Shown piece after piece: positions 27,764 to 35,116 of a stretch of 64,000 nt of DNA; the first letter of the stretch is position 1; each line of letters begins with the position of its first letter. The notes beneath the pieces were generated by a model. The model ran no database searches and had not been told where the DNA came from. It saw only the letters and a list, made by a program, of their open reading frames with translations. Both the position numbers and the translations under genes were made by a program. The DNA comes from Anaerococcus mediterraneensis (GTDB lineage: Bacteria; Bacillota; Clostridia; Tissierellales; Peptoniphilaceae): contig NZ_LT635772.1 in the NCBI RefSeq assembly GCF_900128415.1, forward strand, positions 558,001 to 622,000, read 5' to 3'.

Positions 27764-27973
27764 TTAAATATTATAATTTGCTATATTCCATTTTAATTTT
27801 ATGTTTTCTATATTTCTTTCCATGTAATCCCAATCTGAAGTACCTCTACTGTCTATTGGCAATTTAATTTTTATATCTGTCAATACTGTGCTAGATATTT
27901 GATCTTTATATTCAGTATTTTTTAAAGCTTGCCTAATAATTGAAGTTAAATAGAATGCTACTTCTCTATTCAA
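27764..27973 (-). pseudogene. Fragment of a type I restriction specificity (HsdS-like) protein
   Basis: A 69-residue frame, opening with TTG after an upstream stop, reads YLTSIIRQALKNTEYKDQIS then IKIKLPIDSRGTSDWDYMER. The kLPidsxGtxDWxyME pattern is the end of type I/IIG specificity domains. Nothing of the preceding domain is present, so this is a C-terminal remnant captured by the IME. It could be mistaken for a small gene; no SD is evident. Confidence 0.65.
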
Positions 27974-28057
27974 TTCTTTATTTTTTAATTTTAAACAACT
28001 TTAATAAACTGACAAATTTTCATGAAAATTTGCAGCCGATTTCATACCCGTCATACC

Positions 28058-28098
28058 AAAAAACTATCCAAAGAATAATTTCAATGGATAGTTTTTTA
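28058..28098. terminator. Bidirectional terminator downstream of the sortase gene
   Basis: AAAAAACTATCCA pairs with TGGATAGTTTTTT around a loop of about 14 bases, with A/T tracts on both sides. It lies 11 bases after the sortase stop at 28109. Confidence 0.85.
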
Positions 28099-28108
28099 TA
28101 TTGCTAAT

Positions 28109-28765
28109 TTAATTGTTTATCTCTTCATCATTTTTGATTAGCTCAGCTTTTACTAAAAGCCTTTTATCGTTTTTTGGGTAGGGGTGACACGCCATTAAAA
28201 AGAGTTTTGTCTTTCCTTCTTCTCGAGTAAATTTACTCCAATCTGTAGGTTCAATCACTTCTTTATCAACTACTTTGTAATAGAGTTCTTCTTCCCTAGT
28301 AGTAATCTTTAGCTCATCACCTTTTTCCAACTTGTCGATATTTAGAAAAGATTGTGTTTCGTTTATCCCTCCTCTGTGCCCCGCAAGAACAGTTATAGTA
28401 TTTTCCTCTGAAGTCGGTATATCTGTATCTTCAACAATACCTGAACCTTCTAATAAAGATTGTTCACTTGTATTATCACTAATAGGGGTAATTACTCCTA
28501 TCTTATCGATTCTAAGAACGCCTATAGCTGTATCTTCTATGGAGTCTTTTGGTGCAACACTTTGTTTTGTTTCGTCCTTTTTTTCGTAATTTTCAAAAGG
28601 AGGTAATTCTTGTTTTATTTGTTTTTCCAGATTAATGGATTCTTCTTTCTTTAATTCTATCCTCTTATGGTTTAGAAATAGAAAAGCAATAGAAAAAACA
28701 ATGAATATTAACCCGACTGCAAGAAGAAATTTACTTAGATAATCTTTTTTTTGCTTATTTGACAT
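28109..28765 (-). CDS. Sortase, partner of the adjacent LPXTG adhesin
   Basis: 218 residues. One N-terminal transmembrane helix (FLLAVGLIFIVFSIAFLFL) anchors it. The catalytic His lies in VLAGHRGG near residue 128, the Cys in LFLMACHPYP near 192 and the Arg in KRLLVKAEL near 202. The usual TLxTC motif is replaced by FLMAC. No DPW/DPF lid is visible, so a class A-like housekeeping type or a divergent pilin sortase are both possible. It starts 11 bases inside the end of the adhesin gene, so the pair is one cargo unit for surface attachment. A bidirectional terminator closes the unit. Confidence 0.9.
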   Translation of the reverse strand: MSNKQKKDYLSKFLLAVGLIFIVFSIAFLFLNHKRIELKKEESINLEKQIKQELPPFENYEKKDETKQSVAPKDSIEDTAIGVLRIDKIGVITPISDNTSEQSLLEGSGIVEDTDIPTSEENTITVLAGHRGGINETQSFLNIDKLEKGDELKITTREEELYYKVVDKEVIEPTDWSKFTREEGKTKLFLMACHPYPKNDKRLLVKAELIKNDEEINN

Positions 28766-31700
28766 TTTTCTTTCTTCTTGAATTTATTCTCTTTTTTCTT
28801 TGAATTCCAGCAAAAGTAGAAAGATTACCTAGTCCCAATAAAATCCAAGCATAGGTTGATGGATTTAATCCGTTTCCTGTTTTAGGTAGAGGCTTACCTG
28901 GTAAAGGAGTCTTAGGAGTCTTTGGTGTAACTGGCGTTCCAGGATTATTTGGCTTTTCTGGTTCTTTTGGAGTTTCAGGCGTATTTGGTTCTTGTGGGTC
29001 ATTAGGTTTATTTGGTTTATTTGGTTCTTCTGGCTTACCTGGCTCCCTTGGTTTTTCTTCTTTATTTACAATTGTAAATCCATCTTTCATATTGCCAAGA
29101 TAATTGACATCAAACCATCTTCCATCTAGTTTTATTGTATTTCCAACTTCGCCAATTTCTTTTATCGTATAGTGGTAGTCGTGCGTAGAATTTGTACCTT
29201 TCTTAACATCTAAGTTCTTGAATTCTCCACTCCAATTATTGTCTTTATTCAAATCAAGAAGTTTTCCAGTAGCTTCCCCATCTCTATAAAGTTCTACTAC
29301 GATTTTGTCTACTGGCTTATTTCCATATAAAGTCCAGTCTTTCTTAACTTTAATCGTTATAGTATCTGGTTCAGATGGTGTTGGTGGTGTAGGCGGTGTT
29401 TTAGGCTCTTCTTTATTTGTAATTGTAAAGCCATCTTTCATAGACCCACTGTAATTTACTTTGTACCAAGTTCCATTCATTTTAATTGAACCAGTTTCTT
29501 CTCCGACTTCTTTTACTGAATATTTATAGGCTTCTTTTGAGTCTAGCTTTTCTACTACGTCTAAGTCTTTGAATTCTCCACTCCACTTATTGGATTTACT
29601 TAGTTCTAACTTTTTACCTGTAGATTTTCCATCTCTGTAGAGTTCTACTTCTATTTTTTCTACTGGAGCTGCTATTTCTTTTCCGTCTTTATCTTGCCAA
29701 ATCTTTTCAACCTTGATGTCTTCTTTTGGTGGATCTAGTGGTGTTGGCGGAATTGTTGGCTCTTCTTCGTTAGTTATAGTGAATCCATCTTTCATACTTC
29801 CGCTATATTTTACTTCATATTTATTGTTTCCTATTGCCACTTTGCCTCTTTCTTCTCCAACTTCTTTGATTGTGTAGGCAAAAGCTTCAGTCTTTTCTAA
29901 TGATTCATATACAGGGAGATTTTCAAATTTTCCTGCCCAGTTGTTTCCTGCGCTTAGGGTTAATTTATTTCCTGTAGCTTCTCCGTTCTTATATAGTTCT
30001 ACTTCAATTTCATCTACTGGTGATTTAATAGCTTCTCCGTTTGAGGCTTTAAATTCTTTTTTTACTTTAATCTCTCTAACCGGCGGTTCCATTGGAGTCC
30101 ATGGCTGTTTTAAAATAGAATTGATGAAAGGATATACAATATAGACTCTTACGGAGTCCCCGCCTAAACCATAACTAATGTCTATATAATCATCTCGGTC
30201 TAATTTAGATATATATTTTTCTACCCTACTCATTGACATTCTGTAGCTATTGAAGTCTTCTCCTAAATTAGTCTCCCAAATTTTCCTTACAAGTTCTACA
30301 GGCTCTTCGCTAAGCTCGCCCGGATTTTCATAATCGGTGGTATTAAATGTATGAAATATATTTTTTTCATTTTGCCCATCATATTTAAAATAATGATATC
30401 TCTCTTCATACCTATCATTCTTAACAAGTTTATAGTTACTTGGCAATTCTGTTATCCTAAAAGTAAACTCACGTGCTTCACCTTCTGGGACTTCATAAGT
30501 GTATTCAAGGAACTCTTCCTTAGCTGATCCAGATAGTATACTTCTAGCTATGTTATATAAAATTCCAACTTCTTCATCACTGAGTTCATCCAAGGATTTG
30601 ATATCTCTGTCCATCATTTTAGATATCATCTTATATAGATGAACTTTGTTTTTAGCAAATTGTTTTAATTGGTTTTCTATTGTAAATGATTTTTGCTCTT
30701 CTTTTTCTACTTCTTTATTCTCTGATAAAGCTTCTATTTTAAAATTGAATGTCCATTCTTTTGGTGCATCATTAACCAAATAAGATAAGGTTTCTCTCAT
30801 TTCATCTGTATTAACTTTTGGCAAACCTAATATTTTTGCAATAGGAATTTCAAGTGAAATTTCTTTTAAATTTTTATGCCATCCACCATTAACTATCTGA
30901 TCTTTATGATTCTTATTGAGATTAAACTCTTTTGATGAGGAGTAAGTGTACTGGTCATCTTTATATTGGTCAGTCATATGATTACCCTTATCTGAATCTT
31001 CAACATTTTTAGTGGTCTTATAATTATCAGGGCGAATCATTTCTACAAAGTATTTTCCTTTGTTATAGACATTAAACTCATAATGTCCATTCTCGTCGGT
31101 AGTTGCTATATATTCTTTTCCTTCAGTATCTTTGGCAACTTCAAAACTACCATCTTCATTTACTTTCATCAACTTTACTTTAGTATTCGCTAATAGTTTT
31201 TCACCTTCTGTATAAGTCCCATTTTGATTTTTATCTTCCCAACTAATACCACTTACTTTGCCCTCGATGGGATCAAGCTTTACTATATTCGATTCTTCTG
31301 AACTGTTTACACTTGGAGAAATCGAAGTCGATAAGGTAGATGAGTTGTTAATTTGATTTTCCCCAGAAGAATTGTTTGTACTTAGTAGGCTACCCTCGAT
31401 AGCAATACTACCTTTTACATCTGCTTCATCCTCTACAAGGCTTGTAAATACTACCTTTAGAGTACCCCCCAATTCAGAATTAGGGTTATTTACTTGTGCT
31501 TTTGCAACTTGCACTCCATCAAGAGTATGTACTGCAAAGTTGCTTTTTGATGCCTTAAAACCTTTAGGAAGAGTGACATTAAAATAGTCTCCTTCTTTAA
31601 TATCTGCTCCATATTCACTGGCATCCCAGTCTATTTCTAGTCTACAGTCCTTATCTTCCTCAATTTTCTCATTAAGATCAATGGTATTACCTTTTCGATC

Positions 31701-31838
31701 TTTGACTTCTATCCTACTAACTCTTGTTTTTGACAAATGATTTACACCTTGCGCAAATGCTTCACCAGTTGGTACAATTGTACCTAACAGCATCAAACAA
31801 GCTAAAAAAAATGCTGTTATTTTTTTACATTTTAACAT
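28755..31838 (-). CDS. LPXTG-anchored surface adhesin with SdrD-B and three Cna-B domains
   Basis: 1027 residues. Signal peptide about 1-30 (FFLACLMLLGTIVPTGEAFA). Residues about 38-165 form an Ig-like adhesin domain. An SdrD_B-like domain follows near 193-310 (GKVSGISWEDKNQNGTYTEG). About 330-590 is a long domain I cannot name. Three Cna_B repeats run from about 590 to 920, each with VELYxxGxxTGxxLxL, NNW(A/S)GxFxxL and (M)KDGFTIxNxEE. A Pro-rich PNKPNKPNDPQEP spacer and LPKTG near residue 984 follow, then a hydrophobic stretch and a basic tail. Cna_B folds often form isopeptide bonds that stiffen pili and stalks. It is co-transcribed with its sortase. Confidence 0.93.
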   Translation of the reverse strand: MLKCKKITAFFLACLMLLGTIVPTGEAFAQGVNHLSKTRVSRIEVKDRKGNTIDLNEKIEEDKDCRLEIDWDASEYGADIKEGDYFNVTLPKGFKASKSNFAVHTLDGVQVAKAQVNNPNSELGGTLKVVFTSLVEDEADVKGSIAIEGSLLSTNNSSGENQINNSSTLSTSISPSVNSSEESNIVKLDPIEGKVSGISWEDKNQNGTYTEGEKLLANTKVKLMKVNEDGSFEVAKDTEGKEYIATTDENGHYEFNVYNKGKYFVEMIRPDNYKTTKNVEDSDKGNHMTDQYKDDQYTYSSSKEFNLNKNHKDQIVNGGWHKNLKEISLEIPIAKILGLPKVNTDEMRETLSYLVNDAPKEWTFNFKIEALSENKEVEKEEQKSFTIENQLKQFAKNKVHLYKMISKMMDRDIKSLDELSDEEVGILYNIARSILSGSAKEEFLEYTYEVPEGEAREFTFRITELPSNYKLVKNDRYEERYHYFKYDGQNEKNIFHTFNTTDYENPGELSEEPVELVRKIWETNLGEDFNSYRMSMSRVEKYISKLDRDDYIDISYGLGGDSVRVYIVYPFINSILKQPWTPMEPPVREIKVKKEFKASNGEAIKSPVDEIEVELYKNGEATGNKLTLSAGNNWAGKFENLPVYESLEKTEAFAYTIKEVGEERGKVAIGNNKYEVKYSGSMKDGFTITNEEEPTIPPTPLDPPKEDIKVEKIWQDKDGKEIAAPVEKIEVELYRDGKSTGKKLELSKSNKWSGEFKDLDVVEKLDSKEAYKYSVKEVGEETGSIKMNGTWYKVNYSGSMKDGFTITNKEEPKTPPTPPTPSEPDTITIKVKKDWTLYGNKPVDKIVVELYRDGEATGKLLDLNKDNNWSGEFKNLDVKKGTNSTHDYHYTIKEIGEVGNTIKLDGRWFDVNYLGNMKDGFTIVNKEEKPREPGKPEEPNKPNKPNDPQEPNTPETPKEPEKPNNPGTPVTPKTPKTPLPGKPLPKTGNGLNPSTYAWILLGLGNLSTFAGIQRKKRINSRRKKNVK

Positions 31839-31909
31839 TATTTCCTCCTTTTCTTTCTTTTTTTCAGAAACATCCCATATACAATGAAATTTATTCCGAT
31901 GAAAAAGTA

Positions 31910-31939
31910 TCTATACATGATAATATTACCACTTTTCAA
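31910..31939 (-). promoter_or_regulatory. Putative promoter of the adhesin-sortase operon
   Basis: Minus strand TTGAAA, 18 bases, TATAGA, about 70 bases before the adhesin start, which has AGGAGG close to its ATG. Confidence 0.45.
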
Positions 31940-32065
31940 GATTTTTTACCATTTTTTGTAAGTTTTTACATCAAATTCATCCGACACTATTTTTAGCTTA
32001 TATATTGGAAGAGTTGACTATAATACTTTGTGATGTCTTAAGCCATTAGATTAGATTGACTAAAA

Positions 32066-32455
32066 TCAAGTAAGGGCTAATTTATAGTCCCTATCACACC
32101 ACCCGTACGTACCGTTCGGCATACGGCGGTTCAATATTTTCTTGTATCATATTATTTATTACTTATGTATCTATTTAACTTTATTCTTTTTGTATCTGAA
32201 CCTTAAGAGATGAATACGTCCTTCCTTGTGTTCCATCAAGTCATAGTACATCATTTTCAAATATTACAATAAATATCGTTCCTCCCTTCGCTCCATTTCC
32301 ATTACAGAAACTTCTTCACTACTATGGATTCTGCTGACTTCTCACTATTCGTTGTTACTACTATTTCGCTATTGCTTTCTCTCTCCTAGATGTCACCATC
32401 TAAAACTTGCAAGTCGCTATTAGATTCGTTGGTAACTACGCTCTGTAGGGATTTT
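32066..32455 (-). other. Degenerate, ORF-less group II intron remnant
   Basis: Minus strand 32133-32100 reads a domain V-like hairpin (GAACCGCCGTATGC, then ACGTACGGGTGGTGTGA), followed by a domain VI-like stem AGGGACTA/TAGCCCT and an end of the type CTTGAT. Farther upstream GTGAGAAGTCAGCAGAATCC and CATAGTAGTG match the region 5' of intron ORFs in clostridial group II introns. Only about 390 bases remain, no reverse transcriptase is present, and no GTGYG 5' end is seen. The rest of 31840-32520 holds no gene. Confidence 0.72.
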
Positions 32456-32485
32456 TACCCCAGCATTAAAACATGCCCGTCATAA

Positions 32486-32513
32486 CAAAAAAATAAAGGC
32501 AGTCCGAATACTG
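32486..32513 (-). terminator. Terminator after the small IME operon
   Basis: Minus strand GGCAG-TATTCGGA-CTGCC followed by TTTATTTTTTTG. It lies about 8 bases after the stop at 32521. Confidence 0.8.
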
Positions 32514-32520
32514 CCAATAT

Positions 32521-32688
32521 TTATCTCTCTGTATCTTTGCTATGGTCTTTCTTATTTGACTTAGCTTTATCATCTGTCTTAAAGCTTTTTATTTGACCAG
32601 TCTCTTGATCAATGTTGTCTTCAGCTTCATCAAAGCCTAATACCAATTTCGGATAATCCCTAGCTTGATCTTCTATCCTTAAAGTCAT
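32521..32688 (-). CDS. 55-residue acidic/basic protein downstream of the HTH regulator
   Basis: Sequence begins MTLRIEDQARDYPKLVLGFD and continues EAEDNIDQETGQIKSFKTDD, ending in a KSNKKDHSK-type tail. It starts 3 bases after the stop of the helix-turn-helix gene and ends just before a terminator, so it belongs to that operon. No family is recognised; composition suggests a soluble, partly disordered protein. Confidence 0.6.
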   Translation of the reverse strand: MTLRIEDQARDYPKLVLGFDEAEDNIDQETGQIKSFKTDDKAKSNKKDHSKDTER

Positions 32689-32691
32689 TCA

Positions 32692-32910
32692 CTATTCCTC
32701 TTCACTAAAATTGTCTTCAAAACTAATAATATCATTAGGAGTGCAAGATAGAGCCTTACATATTCTTTCTAAATTTTTAAATGTAATTGGTTTATCCTTG
32801 CCCATTTGTGCCATAACATTTGTTGTAAGTCCTGCCATATCTATTACATCTGTTTTCTTTAATCCTTTTTTTGCTAACTGTATCCATAATGGTTTATAGT
32901 TAAGTGCCAT
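32692..32910 (-). CDS. Cro/CI-type helix-turn-helix regulator (YozG-like)
   Basis: 72 residues. The whole protein is an HTH_3-type domain: WIQLAKKGLKKTDVIDMAGL, then VMAQMGKDKPITFKNLERIC and ALSCTPNDIISFED. It probably binds as a dimer and controls the IME. Its promoter lies in an 80-bp repeat (TTGAAT-17-TATAAT on the minus strand) with a dyad ATTGA-N6-TCAAT over the -35 box, a plausible self-operator; the same site occurs at the distal end of the element. Confidence 0.88.
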   Translation of the reverse strand: MALNYKPLWIQLAKKGLKKTDVIDMAGLTTNVMAQMGKDKPITFKNLERICKALSCTPNDIISFEDNFSEEE

Positions 32911-32931
32911 AATATCCCTCTTTTTCTGTTC

Positions 32932-33011
32932 ATTAGATTTATTTAATTATAGTATGAATATTGATTTCATTCAATCTTACATTGATTTAGTGATTTGTTT
33001 TAGAGAATTTG
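32932..33011 (-). repeat. 80-bp direct repeat, copy 1, with promoter and operator-like dyad
   Basis: Matches 33459-33538 at 77 of 80 positions. It contains, on the minus strand, TTGAAT (32974-32969), a 17-base spacer and TATAAT (32951-32946), plus the dyad ATTGA-TTTCAT-TCAAT at 32960-32975. The last seven codons and stop of the 68-residue membrane protein lie inside it. Confidence 0.9.
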
Positions 33012-33193
33012 CGTCTTCTTTTTTCGAATTTATCTATTAAAGTCATAAATAAAACATCATAAACTATAAATAGTATAACTCCTATTATTACTCCAATTGG
33101 ATTTGGAAGTCCAAAATAACTGGCAGTTATAGCAATCGCAAAAATACATGTAATAACTATAATTTGAATTATTAGATACACTATTTTACCCAT
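32987..33193 (-). CDS. Small two-helix membrane protein
   Basis: 68 residues with two hydrophobic helices (IVYLIIQIIVITCIFAIAIT and GVIIGVILFIVYDVLFMTLI) and a basic C-terminus (DKFEKRRRKFSK). Family not recognised. Its ATG overlaps the stop of the preceding small membrane gene, so the two are translated together. Its C-terminal codons are supplied by repeat copy 1, suggesting that the original end of the gene was replaced when the repeat arose. Confidence 0.62.
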   Translation of the reverse strand: MGKIVYLIIQIIVITCIFAIAITASYFGLPNPIGVIIGVILFIVYDVLFMTLIDKFEKRRRKFSKTNH

Positions 33194-33356
33194 TAGACTG
33201 CCTTAACATCATCAAAAGAAGAAACGAAATAAAAAAAATAAGTGCTATTATATAATCTCTTATTCTAAAAAAGAAGTACAATGATGACAAAAACGTCGTA
33301 AATATAGCTATTATCAATAGCATATTTCTGAACTTTTCTAATCTACTTTTACGCAT
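33186..33356 (-). CDS. 56-residue membrane protein
   Basis: Sequence begins MRKSRLEKFRNMLLIIAIFT, followed by TFLSSLYFFFR and a second helix IIALIFFISFLLLMML. GGAGG lies seven bases before the ATG at 33356 (an ATG at 33359 is also possible). Two predicted membrane helices with a basic N-terminus. It overlaps the next small membrane gene by 8 bases. Function unknown; the pair lies between the 80-bp repeats. Confidence 0.6.
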   Translation of the reverse strand: MRKSRLEKFRNMLLIIAIFTTFLSSLYFFFRIRDYIIALIFFISFLLLMMLRQSNG

Positions 33357-33458
33357 CATAAAGCCTCCAAACTCTCTGACAATTATCTATTGCATGGTTT
33401 AATGCAGTAACTTCAACAATGACTGCACCTTCCGCGGTAGCAACTTCACCCGCTCTTT

Positions 33459-33538
33459 ATTAGATTAATTTAATTATAGCATAAATATTGATTTCATTCA
33501 ATCTTACATTGATTTAGTGATTTGTTTTAGAGAATTTG
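33459..33538 (-). repeat. 80-bp direct repeat, copy 2, with promoter and operator-like dyad
   Basis: Same layout as copy 1: TTGAAT at 33501-33496, 17 bases, TATAAT at 33478-33473, with the dyad over the -35 box. It lies about 23 bases from the att site and would transcribe the two small membrane genes. Between 33360 and 33458 I see no gene, only a short leader containing a CCGCGG palindrome. Confidence 0.88.
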
Positions 33539-33554
33539 TTGTGTTATTCCGTCC

Positions 33555-33713
33555 TTATTTTGCCATAAATTGCTTAATACCTTGAGATTTAGCACCAGGG
33601 TTATCATTACCATAACCTTCCATTAAGTTAATAACTCCCCATGCTCCTAAACCTGCACCAATTGCAGTTACAAGTGTCTTTAAAACTCCAACTCCAGCTG
33701 TGAAAAATTCCAT
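33555..33713 (-). pseudogene. 5' part of the ICE maff2 gene, truncated by the IME
   Basis: Begins MEFFTAGVGVLKTLVTAIGA, continues GLGAWGVINLMEGYGNDNPG and ends AKSQGIKQFMA plus a Lys and stop supplied by the IME. This is the N-terminal two-thirds of a Maff2 family transfer-operon membrane protein. The ATG at 33713 has AGGAGG upstream within the ssb end. The missing C-terminus lies at 20103-20173. Confidence 0.92.
33562..33568. other. Attachment site on the distal side of the IME
   Basis: This GCCATAA copy lies in codons 49-51 of the maff2 5' half. After it the frame runs into element sequence and stops at once (AAA TAA on the minus strand). Confidence 0.65.
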
Positions 33714-33714
33714 A

Positions 33715-34026
33715 TTATTCCTCCTCGTTTTCTTTCTTATTTTCTATTTTGTTTAGTGATTTAACTATAAAATTCTTGTAGACCTTATCTCCTTTTTTAT
33801 TTTCTTTGAAATATCCAAAGACATGGATTAGATTTCCTTTTTCAAATTCTTTTACAATTTCTACCTTTTCTCCATACACTGAACAATTTGTGTATTCTTT
33901 GCTCTTTCCATATTTTTTAACAAGAGCAAAATTTGCTACTTGAACATTTTCTCCATCTTTTTCAAATTCTGAAAATTCAGCTTCCTTAACTAAATTTGCA
34001 TTAATATTTATCATTTCTCTATCCAT
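33715..34026 (-). CDS. ssb: Single-stranded-DNA-binding protein-like, short
   Basis: 103 residues with an OB-fold pattern: ININANLVKEAEFSEFEKDG, VANFALVKKYGKSKEYTNCS, and GNLIHVFGYFKENKKGDKVY. It lacks the long acidic-tipped tail of chromosomal Ssb and ends in KENEEE. In CTn-type ICEs a short ssb-like gene precedes maff2, where it may coat the incoming strand. It ends 1 base before the maff2 start, and a leader peptide with hairpin precedes it. Confidence 0.82.
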   Translation of the reverse strand: MDREMININANLVKEAEFSEFEKDGENVQVANFALVKKYGKSKEYTNCSVYGEKVEIVKEFEKGNLIHVFGYFKENKKGDKVYKNFIVKSLNKIENKKENEEE

Positions 34027-34068
34027 TAATTTCTTCTCCTTAATCTAAAAATTTCAATTAAAAAAGCG

Positions 34069-34093
34069 ACTGAACTTATATTTCAATCGCTAA
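34069..34093 (-). terminator. Hairpin with U-tract in the ssb leader
   Basis: Minus strand GCGATTGAA pairs with TTCAGTCGC and is followed by six T. It lies 42 bases before the ssb start and 23 bases after the stop of an eight-codon ORF. Confidence 0.7.
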
Positions 34094-34115
34094 ATGTCTT
34101 ATATATTAAATTGTT

Positions 34116-34142
34116 TTAAGTGGGACTTCTTATCCTTACCAT
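34116..34142 (-). CDS. Possible eight-residue leader peptide (MVRIRSPT)
   Basis: ATG at 34142 with a perfect AGGAGG five bases upstream, then eight codons and TAA. It sits between two terminator hairpins in the ssb leader. The good SD argues that it is translated; an attenuation role is inferred. Confidence 0.45.
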   Translation of the reverse strand: MVRIRSPT

Positions 34143-34164
34143 TTTTACCTCCTAATTTTGAGTA

Positions 34165-34206
34165 TAAAAAAAGACGATAGAATAACTTTACGCTTTTCTA
34201 TCATCT
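34165..34206 (-). terminator. Hairpin with U-tract upstream of the leader peptide
   Basis: Minus strand GATGATAGAAAAG pairs with CTTTT-like and CTATCGTC sequence, followed by seven T. It lies 58 bases after the stop of the 106-residue membrane protein. Confidence 0.65.
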
Positions 34207-34264
34207 ATTGTGTTTATTGAACGTTTATTTAATTGTTTAACTCTGCAAACTGGAATTTTTTAAT

Positions 34265-34585
34265 CTATTGATTTTTCTCAAAAAGCAAGCTTCCTATAAA
34301 GTTACCAATTACTGAAATTATCCCATATACCAATATATAAATAGCTGCACTATCGTTGTAAAAGATAAATATAGTCGGTATAAATAACAACATAACAAAC
34401 AAAGAAAATAACCAATTAAACGAATTTTTCATTCCATAAATCAATGAAACAATTAAGCATATAATTGGAATTGCAATTAATAAAATGAACATACCACTTC
34501 CAGTATCTATAATAAGAAATGGCGCTAGATAAAATGCAAGAATGATTATAATCAAATATATTAACATTTTTCTAAATTTTTCCAT
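34265..34585 (-). CDS. Small polytopic membrane protein, unknown
   Basis: 106 residues with four hydrophobic segments (MLIYLIIIILAFYLAPFLII, GMFILLIAIPIICLIVSLIY, WLFSLFVMLLFIPTIFIFY, IYILVYGIISVIGNFIGSLL) and basic residues at the N-terminus. No family is recognised. It lies between ssb and the broken virD4 duplicate, has its own leader, and is not a standard member of the transfer operon; immunity or entry-exclusion roles are possible but unsupported. Confidence 0.6.
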   Translation of the reverse strand: MEKFRKMLIYLIIIILAFYLAPFLIIDTGSGMFILLIAIPIICLIVSLIYGMKNSFNWLFSLFVMLLFIPTIFIFYNDSAAIYILVYGIISVIGNFIGSLLFEKNQ

Positions 34586-34725
34586 AAAAACACCCTCATA
34601 AATTCTAACTTATATAGCTCTATTATATTAAATATACCCTCGTCCGTGTAGTTATAACAGTAAATATTACAATCTTGTAATCACTGTATTTCCATTTAAT
34701 TCAGTCCTACCTTTTTGCTTTAAAT

Positions 34726-35075
34726 TACTCTTCCACATCAAATAAGTTTCTCTTATCATAATCTTCCAATAACTTGTAATTCTTATGCTTTGTAATATCA
34801 AATTTATCAGACAAGAAAGGTATTACTTCTCTTAGCTGGTATATACACTTACCACCATCCATTACAGTTATTTCATCTTGGCTCATAAGTTCCTTACCAG
34901 TCTTTTGGTAATTTAGACCTAAAGATTTTTGATTTGATCTTGTTTCCGATGTGTTATATAGGTCTATAGTTTCTTTTCCCCCTAGAAAGAGTGTAAAATC
35001 ATTGTTACCAACTATTGTATCTACATGGTCTTTATAGATTGCTTTTAATTAAGATTGTACTTGCTGATATTTACC
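34726..35075 (-). pseudogene. Broken partial duplicate of the virD4 3' end
   Basis: The segment closely matches 35470-35880, the 3' end of the intact virD4 gene (shared runs such as TTGATATTACAAAGCATAAG and GATGAAATAACTGTAATGGA on the minus strand). A block of about 50 bases present in the intact gene (encoding EKTTVKELSETLGKE) is deleted, and TAA replaces a Gln codon (TTAATTAAG near 35047). It cannot encode a working protein. This accounts for most of the gene-free stretch 34586-35116. Confidence 0.88.
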
Positions 35076-35116
35076 CTGAGAATTTTTAATTTCTATCTCC
35101 TATTAATACCTTGTTT

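Larger units (their letters stand above)
20167..33568. mobile_element. Integrative and mobilizable element (IME) inserted in maff2 of the ICE
   Basis: The two halves of one maff2 gene lie on either side of a 13.4 kb segment containing a large serine recombinase at one end, a replication protein, iterons, a PcfB-like protein, a MobQ relaxase, an oriT-like region and cargo, but no secretion-channel genes. It therefore should be mobilised by another conjugation machine, plausibly the ICE it sits in. I recall serine-recombinase IMEs using maff2 of Tn1549-family ICEs as a site; the boundaries here come from the sequence itself. Confidence 0.88.

Noticed and set aside
28755..30100. Tandem DNA repeat expansion in the adhesin gene
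   Set aside because: The repetition is at protein-domain level (Cna_B) with diverged DNA, so it is domain duplication rather than a simple repeat.
33395..33458. Short open frame and CCGCGG palindrome between the small membrane genes and repeat copy 2
   Set aside because: A 35-codon open stretch without a credible start; treated as leader sequence only.
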